DNA of 64,000 nt from CADEDH01 sp965262175 (GTDB lineage: Bacteria; Actinomycetota; Acidimicrobiia; Acidimicrobiales; SZUA-35). Within the stretch, counting starts at the first letter, position 1; the number at the start of each line of letters is the position of its first letter. Where the stretch lies: contig CBDHES010000002.1 of the NCBI GenBank assembly GCA_965262175.1, positions 992,001-1,056,000 of the forward strand. Direction: 5' to 3'. The position numbers and the translations under genes were made by a program. The notes under the pieces were generated by a model that worked only from the letters and a program-made list of their open reading frames with translations, had not been told where the DNA came from and ran no database searches. Below, piece after piece: positions 1 to 7,272 of the stretch.

Positions 1-523
1 CCACCCACTCCGAGAGATCCCAGGTATGGATGCCGCTCTTCTCCGACTGGGCGTAGATCGGGACGATCTTGCCCGTCTTGTCGCCGACGAGGTCGACGAC
101 GGGATTGGTCATCTGCCGCTGCCCCCGGTAGAGCTCGACCTTGCCGTAGATCATCGCTCCCCGACCGGCGGTCAGCTGGCGCTCCCGCCAGCCCTGGTTG
201 AAGAACGTGAGCCGCAGCGATCCGCTCGGATCGCTCACCGTCGACGTCACCATCACCCGGCCGCCCCGGACCCGGCGGGACGACGTGCGCTCGACGGTGA
301 CGAAGACGCTGGCCTCGTCGCCCTCGACCAGCTCGGCGATCCGGGCCTCCTTGGTCCGATCGAGGTACCGGCGGGGGTAGTGGGTCAGGAGATCGAGGAG
401 GTTGTGGATCTCGACGGTGGCGAGCCCGGCCGCCTTCTTGGCGCCGACCCCGTTGAGCCGTTCCACGTCGATCGCCGCCAGCCCCTCGAGGGAGAACGGG
501 GAGTCCCCAGAACCGTCCGACAT
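1..523 (-). CDS. recG: ATP-dependent DNA helicase RecG, N-terminal part (cut by window edge)
   Basis: Reading the minus strand from an ATG at 523 gives 174 codons with no stop before the window edge, so only the N-terminal wedge region is present. RecG remodels stalled replication forks and Holliday junctions. The sequence starts with a helix-hairpin-like LNGVGAKKAAGLATVEI, then LLTHYPRRYLDR and an OB-fold wedge stretch ending in MTNPVVDLVGDKTGKIVPIY, all typical of the RecG wedge domain; the helicase motifs lie outside the window. The ATG is preceded by a TACCAT -10 box ending 7 bases upstream, so the mRNA is probably leaderless. The family assignment is firm. The gene is incomplete only because of the window boundary. 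Confidence 0.9.
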   Translation of the reverse strand, partial: MSDGSGDSPFSLEGLAAIDVERLNGVGAKKAAGLATVEIHNLLDLLTHYPRRYLDRTKEARIAELVEGDEASVFVTVERTSSRRVRGGRVMVTSTVSDPSGSLRLTFFNQGWRERQLTAGRGAMIYGKVELYRGQRQMTNPVVDLVGDKTGKIVPIYAQSEKSGIHTWDLSEWV

Positions 524-530
524 CGCCCGA

Positions 531-536
531 ATGGTA
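531..536 (-). promoter_or_regulatory. -10 box (TACCAT) for leaderless recG
   Basis: TACCAT on the minus strand ends 7 bases before the recG ATG, which puts the expected transcript start at the start codon. No clear -35 hexamer is visible. The same spacing recurs at many genes in this window. Confidence 0.55.
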
Positions 537-718
537 GGAGACCGCACCACCATCGGCTCGGAGCCCACTACCGTCACGGCCGGGCTCGACCGTCGAGTCC
601 AGGACATCGACCCAGTGAGCTGGGTCGATGCACCCACTGAGACATAGGCCACACCGATAGGGGTATTCGCAGTGGTGATACCTGGGGCCCTGCCCTTCAC
701 CCGCGGCGATGGATGAAG

Positions 719-724
719 TAGCGT
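719..724 (+). promoter_or_regulatory. -10 box (TAGCGT) for the cold-shock-like gene
   Basis: TAGCGT predicts a transcript start near 731 and a leader of about 32 bases that carries GGAGAGG (746-752), 10 bases before the GTG start at 763. This promoter lies inside the longer open frame that begins with ATG at 709, which argues against the ATG. Confidence 0.4.
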
Positions 725-762
725 TTACCCCCAATTCACTTGGCCGGAGAGGGTTCGGTTCC

Positions 763-999
763 GTGCAAGGCGTTGTCAAGCTCTATGACCCCATCACCCG
801 GGACGGCGTCATCATCACCGACGTCGGCTTGGCCGAGTACGACCTCGCTCCCGGAGCGCTGGAAGGCTCGGTCTTCCGCATGCTCCGACCCGGCCAACGA
901 GTCGTCTTCGACCTCGACGACTCGAACAGGGCGACGAGCCTTCGTCTCGGCTCGGAGGTCGACATGGGCACACCGGCCTGGCTCGCTGAGGAGAGCTGA
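763..999 (+). CDS. cold-shock-domain-like small protein
   Basis: This 78-residue protein begins QGVVKLYDPITRDGVII and continues with a basic/aliphatic beta-barrel pattern ending GQRVVFDLDDSNRATSLRL. That resembles a divergent cold-shock (OB-fold, nucleic-acid-binding) domain: the G-x-V-K-x-Y start and the G-x-x-V-x-F-D core are visible, but the RNP1 aromatic motif is poorly kept. A role in single-stranded RNA/DNA binding is inferred from this likeness only. The GTG at 763 was preferred over the in-frame ATG at 709 because GGAGAGG sits 10 bases upstream and the domain starts right there. The gene lies just upstream of pckG, same strand, 46 bases apart, and could be co-transcribed with it. Confidence 0.6.
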   Translation: MQGVVKLYDPITRDGVIITDVGLAEYDLAPGALEGSVFRMLRPGQRVVFDLDDSNRATSLRLGSEVDMGTPAWLAEES

Positions 1000-1045
1000 C
1001 CCGTGCCCACCCCCTAGCACACCCACCGACAACGGAGTCGTTCCC

Positions 1046-2857
1046 ATGACCACCACCGCACCGACCACCAACACCAAGTTGCTCAACTGGGTGAGCGAGT
1101 GGGCAGAGATTCTCGAACCGGACACGATCTACTGGTGCGATGGGTCCGAAGAGGAGTACGACCGGCTCACCGCTGAGCTGGTCGCCGGCGGCACGTTCTC
1201 CAAGCTGAACGAGGACAAGCTTCCCAACAGCTACCTGGCGCTGTCCGATCCGGCCGACGTGGCCCGGGTCGAGGAGCGGACCTTCATCTGCTCGGCGGAC
1301 GAGGCGGCTGCCGGACCGACCAACAACTGGCGGGACCCGGCCGAGATGCGGGAAGAGATGACGGCGCTGTTCCGGGGCTCGATGCGGGGCCGCACGATGT
1401 ACGTCGTCCCGTTCTCGATGGGCCCCCTCGGCTCGCCCATCGCCCACATCGGCGTCCAGCTGACCGACTCGGCCTACGTGGCGGCCAGCATGCGGATCAT
1501 GACCCGCATGGGCCAGGGTGCCCTCGAAGTGCTCGGCGATGGCGACTGGGTGCCCTGCGTGCACTCGGTCGGGTACCCGCTGGCCGACGGCCGACCCGAT
1601 GTGCCGTGGCCGTGCGACGGCGAGAACAAGTACATCGTCCACTTCCCCGAGACCTCCGAGATCTGGAGCTACGGCTCGGGCTACGGCGGCAACGCCCTGC
1701 TCGGCAAGAAGTGCTTCGCCCTCCGCATCGCCTCGACCATGGCCCGCGACGACGGGTGGCTGGCCGAGCACATGCTGATCGTCGGGATCACCCCGCCCAA
1801 CGGTGAGAAGAAGTACGTGGCGGCGGCCTTCCCGTCGGCCTGCGGCAAGACCAACATGGCGATGCTCATCCCGACGCTCCCCGGCTGGAAGGTCGAGACC
1901 GTCGGCGACGACATCGCGTGGATGAAGTTCGGCGACGACGGCCGGCTGTACGCCATCAACCCCGAAGCCGGGTTCTTCGGCGTGGCACCGGGCACGTCGG
2001 ACAAGACCAACCCCAACGCCATGGCCACCCTGTCGGGCAACTGCATCTACACCAACGTGGCGAGGACCGACGACAACACGGTCTGGTGGGAAGACATGAC
2101 CGACGAGCCGCCGGCCCGGCTCACCGATTGGAAGGGCGAGACCTGGACGCCGGAGAGCGAGACCCCGGCCTCCCATCCCAACGCCCGGTTCACCGCACCG
2201 GCCAGCCAGTGCCCGTCGATCGCCCCCGAGTGGGAGGATCCCAAGGGCGTCCCGATCTCGGCCATCCTCTTCGGTGGTCGCCGGGCGACCAACGTCCCCC
2301 TCATCACCGAGGCCCGGGACTGGGAGCACGGCGTGTTCCTCGGTTCGATCATGAGCTCGGAGAAGACGGCGGCGGCGGCCGGAGCGGTCGGTCAGGTCCG
2401 GTTCGACCCCTTCGCCATGCTCCCGTTCTGCGGCTACAACATGGCCGACTACTTCTCCCACTGGCTGTCGATCGGCAAGAACGCCGAGAAGGCCAAGCTC
2501 CCGAAGCTGTACTGGGTGAACTGGTTCCGCCGGGCCGACGACGGTTCGTTCCTGTGGCCCGGCTTCGGCGAGAACTCCCGGGTCCTCAAGTGGGTCCTGG
2601 AGCGGGTGGCCGGCGAGGGCGAGGCCATCGAGACCCCGATCGGCCGGGTCCCCACCGCCGACGGGATCGACGTGTCGGGCCTCGGGGTGACCGATCAGAC
2701 GATGGACCGACTGCTGGCGGTCGACCCGGCCTCCTGGCAGCACGAGATCGAGCTCATCCGGGATCACTACGCCACGTTCGGCGATCGGCTGCCGTCGGCG
2801 CTCGGCGCCCAGCTCGACGCCCTCGAAACCCGGCTCGACGAGGCCGTCGCCGGCTGA
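1046..2857 (+). CDS. pckG: phosphoenolpyruvate carboxykinase (GTP)
   Basis: A 603-residue cytosolic enzyme that converts oxaloacetate plus GTP to PEP and CO2, the first step of gluconeogenesis or, in reverse, anaplerosis. The length matches the GTP-dependent family (about 600). Visible signatures are the family start NWVSEWAEILEPDTIYWCDGS, the kinase-1 P-loop FPSACGKTNM (about residue 262) with its reactive cysteine, the metal-binding kinase-2 stretch VGDDIAWMKF, and the guanine-binding region NWFRRADDGSFLWPGFGENS. The ATG at 1046 was chosen because family homology begins a few residues later; the frame is open further upstream but over the cold-shock gene. It sits with a malic enzyme and the 2-oxoglutarate enzyme gene elsewhere in the window, all acting at the C3/C4 node. 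Confidence 0.97.
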   Translation: MTTTAPTTNTKLLNWVSEWAEILEPDTIYWCDGSEEEYDRLTAELVAGGTFSKLNEDKLPNSYLALSDPADVARVEERTFICSADEAAAGPTNNWRDPAEMREEMTALFRGSMRGRTMYVVPFSMGPLGSPIAHIGVQLTDSAYVAASMRIMTRMGQGALEVLGDGDWVPCVHSVGYPLADGRPDVPWPCDGENKYIVHFPETSEIWSYGSGYGGNALLGKKCFALRIASTMARDDGWLAEHMLIVGITPPNGEKKYVAAAFPSACGKTNMAMLIPTLPGWKVETVGDDIAWMKFGDDGRLYAINPEAGFFGVAPGTSDKTNPNAMATLSGNCIYTNVARTDDNTVWWEDMTDEPPARLTDWKGETWTPESETPASHPNARFTAPASQCPSIAPEWEDPKGVPISAILFGGRRATNVPLITEARDWEHGVFLGSIMSSEKTAAAAGAVGQVRFDPFAMLPFCGYNMADYFSHWLSIGKNAEKAKLPKLYWVNWFRRADDGSFLWPGFGENSRVLKWVLERVAGEGEAIETPIGRVPTADGIDVSGLGVTDQTMDRLLAVDPASWQHEIELIRDHYATFGDRLPSALGAQLDALETRLDEAVAG

Positions 2858-2918
2858 GCGAACCTGCTCGGTGGCTCTGGGGGCCGCTGCTCATCCTCGA
2901 CCTGCGGGCCCGGGCCGG

Positions 2919-2924
2919 TACCCT
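2919..2924 (+). promoter_or_regulatory. -10 box (TACCCT) upstream of the glycosyltransferase-like gene
   Basis: TACCCT predicts a start near 2931 and a leader of about 27 bases containing AGGAGG (2948-2953), 4 bases before the GTG at 2958. Confidence 0.4.
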
Positions 2925-2957
2925 GATGGGGCCGGCCTGGGCCGCGTAGGAGGGGTG

Positions 2958-4262
2958 GTGTCCGACAGAGCCAGCAAGGTGCTGATCATCAGCCAGCGGG
3001 AGCGGCCGGACGGCTACGCCCGCAAGCCGGGCTACGTCGCCTTCACCGAGGCCGAGGACGTCCTGGCGACCAGCACCGACGCCGATGTCGTGATGATCGA
3101 CACCGACCCGACCGGCCTCGGCGCCAAGGCGTGGCGGCTGTCGGGTGGCGTGGCCCGGCGCCTGGCCGGCTCGCCGAACAGCCTGCCGGGAGCGCCGCTG
3201 GTCTCCCCCCGGACGGTCCGGCCGACGAAGCTCCGGGAGCACTACGATCTGGCGGTCTTCGTCGGTTTCGCCTTCTGGGACCTCCCCCTCCTCGAGGGGG
3301 TCCCCCGGCTCCGGTCGATCGCCGACCGGGTCGTGGTGTGGGTTCCCGAGGTGTGGGCCACCGAGTTCGAGGACGCCCGCCTCCAGTACCAGCCCTACGG
3401 CCTGGCCGATCACATCTTCGTCGGCATGAAGGCGACGGCGCAGCTGATGGGCTCGTTCGCTCCCTGCCCGGTCCACCACCTCCCCCCGGCGGTCGACGTC
3501 ACCCGATTCGCCGCCCCGCCCCACACCCCCCGCCCGATCGACGTGCTGGGGATCGGCCGGCGGGACCCGGAGCTGCATGATGGTCTCGTGGCGTGGTCCC
3601 GGCGGACGATGGCGCTCTACATGTACGACACGCTGTCGGCGGCGACCACGATCGACCCGGTCGAGCACCGGGAGTACCTCGGCGAGCTGTACCGCCGGAC
3701 CAGCCTGGCGATCACCCACCACGCCAAGTTCGACGCACCTGACGTGATCGGCGATCAGCGTGAGACCCCCGGCCGTCTGTGGGAGGGTCTGGCCGGCGGG
3801 GCGGTGATGGTCGGCTATCCCCCCGACGAGACGCTGCAACGAGAGCTGATCGGCCAGCCGGTGGTGATCCCGCTTCCCGCAGACCGTCGCCGGGCGGCCG
3901 ACCTGATCGGCGACCTGGCCGGAGCCAATCACGAGGCTCGCCGTCGGCGGCAGGTGCAGCTTGCCCTCCGGGGTCACGACTGGGTTCACCGATGGATCCG
4001 GATCTTCACCCTGGCCGGGATGGAGATCCCCGACGGCCTGGCTCGGCGGGCCGGTCAGCTGGCGGTCCTGGCCGACCGGCTGGAGCCGTCGGTGGCCTCA
4101 CCCGGATCGTCCGCTCCGATCCCGGCCCTGACGACGGCCAACGGGAGCACCGACCTCCGAGGCAACCGACCGGGCTCCGGAGCGAACGGCGCTGCGCCCA
4201 ACGGCGGCGGCACCGCCCGCGGGCCCCTCACCGCCACTGCACGGTCTCGAGCGGTCGATTGA
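2958..4262 (+). CDS. putative GT-B glycosyltransferase (glycosyl transferase group 1-like)
   Basis: A 434-residue soluble protein that looks like a two-lobed GT-B glycosyltransferase. The N-terminal half has alternating Rossmann-like strands (KVLIISQRE, DVVMIDTDP, YDLAVFVGFAFWDLP, DRVVVWVPEVW). The C-terminal half contains RPIDVLGIGRR, a Tyr-rich segment, and ETPGRLWEGLAGGAVMVG, which resembles the E-x7-E nucleotide-sugar motif of group 1 enzymes and of CgeB-like proteins. Donor and acceptor cannot be told from sequence. The last 50 residues are low-complexity and probably disordered. AGGAGG at 2948-2953 supports the GTG start; GTG at 2955 is also possible. Its end overlaps the convergent gene by 35 bp (4228-4262). 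Confident as coding; the enzyme class is tentative. Confidence 0.6.
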   Translation: MSDRASKVLIISQRERPDGYARKPGYVAFTEAEDVLATSTDADVVMIDTDPTGLGAKAWRLSGGVARRLAGSPNSLPGAPLVSPRTVRPTKLREHYDLAVFVGFAFWDLPLLEGVPRLRSIADRVVVWVPEVWATEFEDARLQYQPYGLADHIFVGMKATAQLMGSFAPCPVHHLPPAVDVTRFAAPPHTPRPIDVLGIGRRDPELHDGLVAWSRRTMALYMYDTLSAATTIDPVEHREYLGELYRRTSLAITHHAKFDAPDVIGDQRETPGRLWEGLAGGAVMVGYPPDETLQRELIGQPVVIPLPADRRRAADLIGDLAGANHEARRRRQVQLALRGHDWVHRWIRIFTLAGMEIPDGLARRAGQLAVLADRLEPSVASPGSSAPIPALTTANGSTDLRGNRPGSGANGAAPNGGGTARGPLTATARSRAVD

Positions 4263-5259
4263 CGATGACCCGCCACGAGCGGTCGTCGTCGAAGCTCCAC
4301 ACCATCACATCGTCGGTGTAGAGGTAGGCCAACCATCGCCCGTCGGGCGACCAGGCGACCGGCGAGCCGAGGTTGACACCGTCGGCCAGGAGCTGGCGAT
4401 CGCCGGTCGCCAGGTCGATGACCATCGGCTGCGGTAGGGCGCCGTTCCCGTAGATCAGGGCCAGCCGATTCCCCTCCGGCGACACGCTGACCGTCGACGC
4501 CCAGTCGTCGATCGGCTGGTCGGCCAGGACGTCGGGGAGCGGCTGGCGCCACCGATCGGGCCGGTCGAGGGTCCCGACCACCAGCTCGCAGCCGACCAGG
4601 CTCGGGCAATCCAGCCATGCCAGATTGACGCCGTCATAGCTCAAGGGGGCACCCTCGGCGACCAGGCGCTCCCCACCGTCGGCGTCGACGGCCCAGATGC
4701 GCCCGGCGAGGTGGACCACGGTCTCACCATCGTCGCTGGCCGGTCCGAGTGGCACGAGCCCCGACGCCGGAAGACCGGTCGCGACCCCGTCCGGTTCGGG
4801 CTCCGACCCATCGTCGACCTCGGTAGGGCCGGGCGTCGTGCGGTCGATCACGATCCGGGAGCCGGTCTCGGCGACGGCGTCGATGACGCCCGGCAGCCCG
4901 TCGGGGAGGTTGGAGTCAAAGGCCGGAATCGCCGGCAGGAGCACCGGTTCGTCGGACGGGGTCGACGCCCGAGGAGCCGGGGCGGTGGTTGTCGGCGCCA
5001 CCGGCAGGGTCGTCTGGGCCCGTTCGATGCCGGCATCTTCTTCGACGCCGGGTCGGGACATGAGCACCAGGGCCACCAGGATCGCCACCAGGGCGAGGGC
5101 GGCGAAGCCCATCGGCCCGACGACCGGCGATCGGACGACATCCGCCTCGGCGCTCACCTCGGGGTCACCGCCGCCGAGCTCGAGACCGCCGAGCGAGCCC
5201 TGCTCGATCAGCTCGACCCCCTCGGAGTCGGGAGGCGATCCCTCGCGCACGCTCGTCAT
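4228..5259 (-). CDS. single-pass membrane protein with exported WD40/TolB-like beta-propeller repeats
   Basis: This 343-residue protein has an acidic cytoplasmic N-terminus, one transmembrane helix (GFAALALVAILVALVLM, about residues 50-66), a Thr/Pro-rich linker and an extracytoplasmic C-terminal half. That half contains propeller-like repeats: WAVDADGGERLVAEG, VSVSPEGNRLALIYG, MVIDLATGDRQLLADG and VAWSPDGRWLAYLYT. The S-P-D/E-G-x-x-L-A pattern is that of WD40-like PD40/TolB repeats, so a binding or sensing role outside the membrane is likely, with unknown ligand. AAGGAGG lies 5 bases before the ATG. It is the second gene of a likely operon with the membrane protein starting at 5648 (32-base gap). 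The last 35 bases overlap the convergent glycosyltransferase-like gene. Confidence 0.7.
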   Translation of the reverse strand: MTSVREGSPPDSEGVELIEQGSLGGLELGGGDPEVSAEADVVRSPVVGPMGFAALALVAILVALVLMSRPGVEEDAGIERAQTTLPVAPTTTAPAPRASTPSDEPVLLPAIPAFDSNLPDGLPGVIDAVAETGSRIVIDRTTPGPTEVDDGSEPEPDGVATGLPASGLVPLGPASDDGETVVHLAGRIWAVDADGGERLVAEGAPLSYDGVNLAWLDCPSLVGCELVVGTLDRPDRWRQPLPDVLADQPIDDWASTVSVSPEGNRLALIYGNGALPQPMVIDLATGDRQLLADGVNLGSPVAWSPDGRWLAYLYTDDVMVWSFDDDRSWRVIVNRPLETVQWR

Positions 5260-5291
5260 GGGGCCTCCTTCGACGATCGCTCCGTCGGCCG

Positions 5292-5648
5292 CTACAAAAT
5301 CATGCCCCGGATGCCCATGCCCATCAAGAACAGACCGCCATAGCCGTAGAGCAGGTACTGGCGATCGAGGAGCTGTTGGCGGTAGCTGTAGAGGATCCCG
5401 ACCGAAGCCAGCGCCACGAACCCGTAGATGACGTGGAGCTGGTCGGCCTCCCGGCCGTCGACCTGGAGCACCAGCACCCCGAGGACGGCCTGGACGGCGA
5501 CCGAGACCTGGGCCGCCCCGACCGTCAACCACAGCGGCCGGCCCCGCAGCACCGGACGCCAGTGGGCGGCCAGCGCCCAGACCCCGGCGACGAGGTTGGC
5601 GACGACCATGACCCACCCCCACCAGCCGTGCAGATCGCCGAACGTCAC
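5292..5648 (-). CDS. four-helix integral membrane protein of unknown function
   Basis: A 118-residue hydrophobic protein with four predicted transmembrane segments: WWGWVMVVANLVAGVWALAA, WLTVGAAQVSVAVQAVLGVL, LHVIYGFVALASVGILYSY and YLLYGYGGLFLMGMGIRGM. I do not recognise the family; the layout recalls small DoxX- or cytochrome-like four-helix proteins, but no haem or metal ligands stand out. The GTG at 5648 was chosen because a TACGCT -10 box ends exactly 7 bases upstream; the frame stays open to a TTG at 5690 without a ribosome-binding site. It probably heads an operon with the propeller protein and is divergent from the gene at 5729. Confidence 0.6.
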   Translation of the reverse strand: MTFGDLHGWWGWVMVVANLVAGVWALAAHWRPVLRGRPLWLTVGAAQVSVAVQAVLGVLVLQVDGREADQLHVIYGFVALASVGILYSYRQQLLDRQYLLYGYGGLFLMGMGIRGMIL

Positions 5649-5655
5649 GGCCGGG

Positions 5656-5661
5656 AGCGTA
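5656..5661 (-). promoter_or_regulatory. -10 box (TACGCT), leaderless, for the four-helix membrane protein
   Basis: TACGCT on the minus strand ends 7 bases before the GTG at 5648. This is the main reason for choosing that start over the TTG at 5690. Confidence 0.5.
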
Positions 5662-5715
5662 CCGACGGTGGCGGCCGGTCCGACATCCAAGGGTGCAACG
5701 GGGCCGGCGCCGTGC

Positions 5716-5721
5716 CACAGT
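5716..5721 (+). promoter_or_regulatory. -10-like box (CACAGT), leaderless
   Basis: CACAGT ends 7 bases before the ATG at 5729. The first base departs from TANNNT, but A2 and T6 are kept. Confidence 0.35.
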
Positions 5722-5728
5722 GGCTCCG

Positions 5729-6049
5729 ATGCGCCACCGCCGGTACTACATCGAGACCCTCCGCACGTCGGGACTCCCGGTACCGGCCCGGGGTGGCGAC
5801 CTCCTGGTCGCCACCACCGACGCCAACGACGACATCGACTGGGAGCTGATCTACCGCTCGTCCGAACGCCATCGGCTTGCCCAGGAGCCCTACGACCTCG
5901 AGATGGAGGGCCCCGAGGGAACGTTCGGTGGTCCGGCCATCCTGGTCCGCTCCGACGGTCGATCCCATGTGTTCCGGGGCGTCGGCACGCTCGACGGCTT
6001 CGATCCGGCGACCTTCGAGTCGCCCGAGGATCCGACCGACGAGCCCTAG
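5729..6049 (+). CDS. hypothetical small soluble protein
   Basis: A 106-residue acidic protein with no membrane segment, starting MRHRRYYIETLRTSG. I do not recognise the family. It has a beta-rich look (GDLLVATTDA, WELIYRSSERH, YDLEMEGPEG, HVFRGVGTLDGFDPATF). The strong coding bias and conserved-looking hydrophobic pattern support a real gene. The ATG at 5729 was preferred to an ATG 12 codons upstream because a CACAGT box lies 7 bases before it. Its TAG stop is interlocked with the TAG of the convergent racemase gene in a shared CTAG (6046-6049). Confidence 0.55.
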   Translation: MRHRRYYIETLRTSGLPVPARGGDLLVATTDANDDIDWELIYRSSERHRLAQEPYDLEMEGPEGTFGGPAILVRSDGRSHVFRGVGTLDGFDPATFESPEDPTDEP

Positions 6050-7191
6050 GCGATCGCTCCGGTCTGGCGGAGCTTGGTGATGTCGTCGGCGTCGAAGCCG
6101 AAGCCGCTCAGCACCTCGTCGGTGTGTTGGCCCGGATGGGGCGCAGGGCGGGACAGTTCGGGCTCGGTCCGACTGAACCGGGGGGCGGGCGCGGCCTGGG
6201 TCAGGCCGAAGGCGTCGACGAACGTGCCCCGGGCGACGTTGTGGGGATGGCCGGTCGCCTCGTCCATGCTGAGCACCGGGGCGAAGCACACATCGCTGTG
6301 CTCCATGATCTCGCACCACTCGTCCCGGGTCTTGGACCGGAAGATCTCGGCCACCCGGTCCTTCATGGCCGGCCACTGGCCACGGTCCATCTGGTGGGGT
6401 AGGTCGTCGCTGGCCGCCAGGCCCGACTTCTCCAGCAGCTCGGCGTAGAACTGGGGTTCGATCGAGCCGATCGACACGTAGCCGCCGTCGGCGCACTCGT
6501 AGACGTCGTAGAAGTGGGATCCGGTGTCGAGCAGGTTCGATCCGCGCTCGTCGACCCAGTGGCCATTGGCCTTGAGCGCCCAGAACATGTTCATCAGCGA
6601 TGCGGCCCCGTCGACCATGGCGGTATCGACCACCTGGCCATGGCCCGACGACCGGGCCTCGAGGATCCCGCACACCATCCCGAACGCCAGATACATACCG
6701 CCGCCGCCGAAGTCGCCGACGAGGTTGAGCGGCGGCACCGGGGCCTCACCCCGCCGGCCGATCGGGTCGAGGGCACCGGCCAGCGCGATGTAGTTGATGT
6801 CGTGGCCGGCGGCCTGAGCGTAGGGGCCGTCCTGACCCCACCCGGTCATTCGGCCGTACACGATGCGAGGGTTCCGGGCCAGGCAGTCGTCGGGGCCGAG
6901 ACCGAGGCGCTCGGTGACCCCGGGCCGGAACCCCTCGATCAGCCCGTCGGCCGACTCGACCAGCTTCAGGACCGCCTCGACCCCGTCGGGGTTCTTGAGG
7001 TCGATGCCGATCGAGCGCCGGTTCCGGGTCAGGGTGTCGAGCGGTGGGCTGTCCGGATCGGCGTTGCCGACCGCGCCGGCCCGGTCGATCCGGATCACGT
7101 CCGCCCCCATGTCGGCCAGCATCATGGCGCAGAACGGGCCGGGGCCGATCCCGGCCAGCTCGATGATCGTGACGCCGTGCAAGGGTCCCAT
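6046..7191 (-). CDS. mcr: alpha-methylacyl-CoA racemase (CaiB/BaiF family)
   Basis: A 381-residue class III CoA-transferase-fold enzyme closest to alpha-methylacyl-CoA racemase, which interconverts (R)- and (S)-2-methylacyl-CoA during degradation of branched-chain and sterol side-chain acids. The signature start LHGVTIIELAGIGPGPFCA is followed by the catalytic His region AGHDINYIALAG, the catalytic Asp region NLVGDFGGGGM and a Glu in the YECADGGYVSIGSIEPQFY segment, as in the mycobacterial enzyme. Length and start fit the family. GGAGG lies about 8 bases upstream of the ATG and a TAGGTT -10 box lies at 7233-7238. A wide substrate range is usual; the exact substrate is not visible here. Confidence 0.9.
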   Translation of the reverse strand: MGPLHGVTIIELAGIGPGPFCAMMLADMGADVIRIDRAGAVGNADPDSPPLDTLTRNRRSIGIDLKNPDGVEAVLKLVESADGLIEGFRPGVTERLGLGPDDCLARNPRIVYGRMTGWGQDGPYAQAAGHDINYIALAGALDPIGRRGEAPVPPLNLVGDFGGGGMYLAFGMVCGILEARSSGHGQVVDTAMVDGAASLMNMFWALKANGHWVDERGSNLLDTGSHFYDVYECADGGYVSIGSIEPQFYAELLEKSGLAASDDLPHQMDRGQWPAMKDRVAEIFRSKTRDEWCEIMEHSDVCFAPVLSMDEATGHPHNVARGTFVDAFGLTQAAPAPRFSRTEPELSRPAPHPGQHTDEVLSGFGFDADDITKLRQTGAIA

Positions 7192-7232
7192 GGGTCGGTC
7201 CTCCGAGAGTGCAGCGAGAAGTGTCGTAGGCC

Positions 7233-7238
7233 AACCTA
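7233..7238 (-). promoter_or_regulatory. -10 box (TAGGTT) upstream of the racemase gene
   Basis: TAGGTT on the minus strand predicts a start near 7226 and a leader of about 35 bases that contains GGAGG before the ATG at 7191. Confidence 0.35.
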
Positions 7239-7272
7239 GATCGAGCCGGGGGAACCGACAAAGCTCCGGCGG

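Noticed and set aside
709..762. N-terminal extension of the cold-shock-like protein from ATG 709
   Set aside because: The segment contains the likely -10 box and Shine-Dalgarno sequence for the GTG at 763 and shows no domain.
815..2767. 650-codon open frame antisense to pckG
   Set aside because: It lies opposite a gene with full PEPCK homology and has Arg/Gly/Val/Asp-rich composition typical of GC-rich antisense frames; no domain is recognisable.
2926..2949. Seven-codon uORF (MGPAWAA) before the glycosyltransferase-like gene
   Set aside because: Its ATG is only 1 base after the -10 box, upstream of the expected transcript start, so it would not be in the mRNA.
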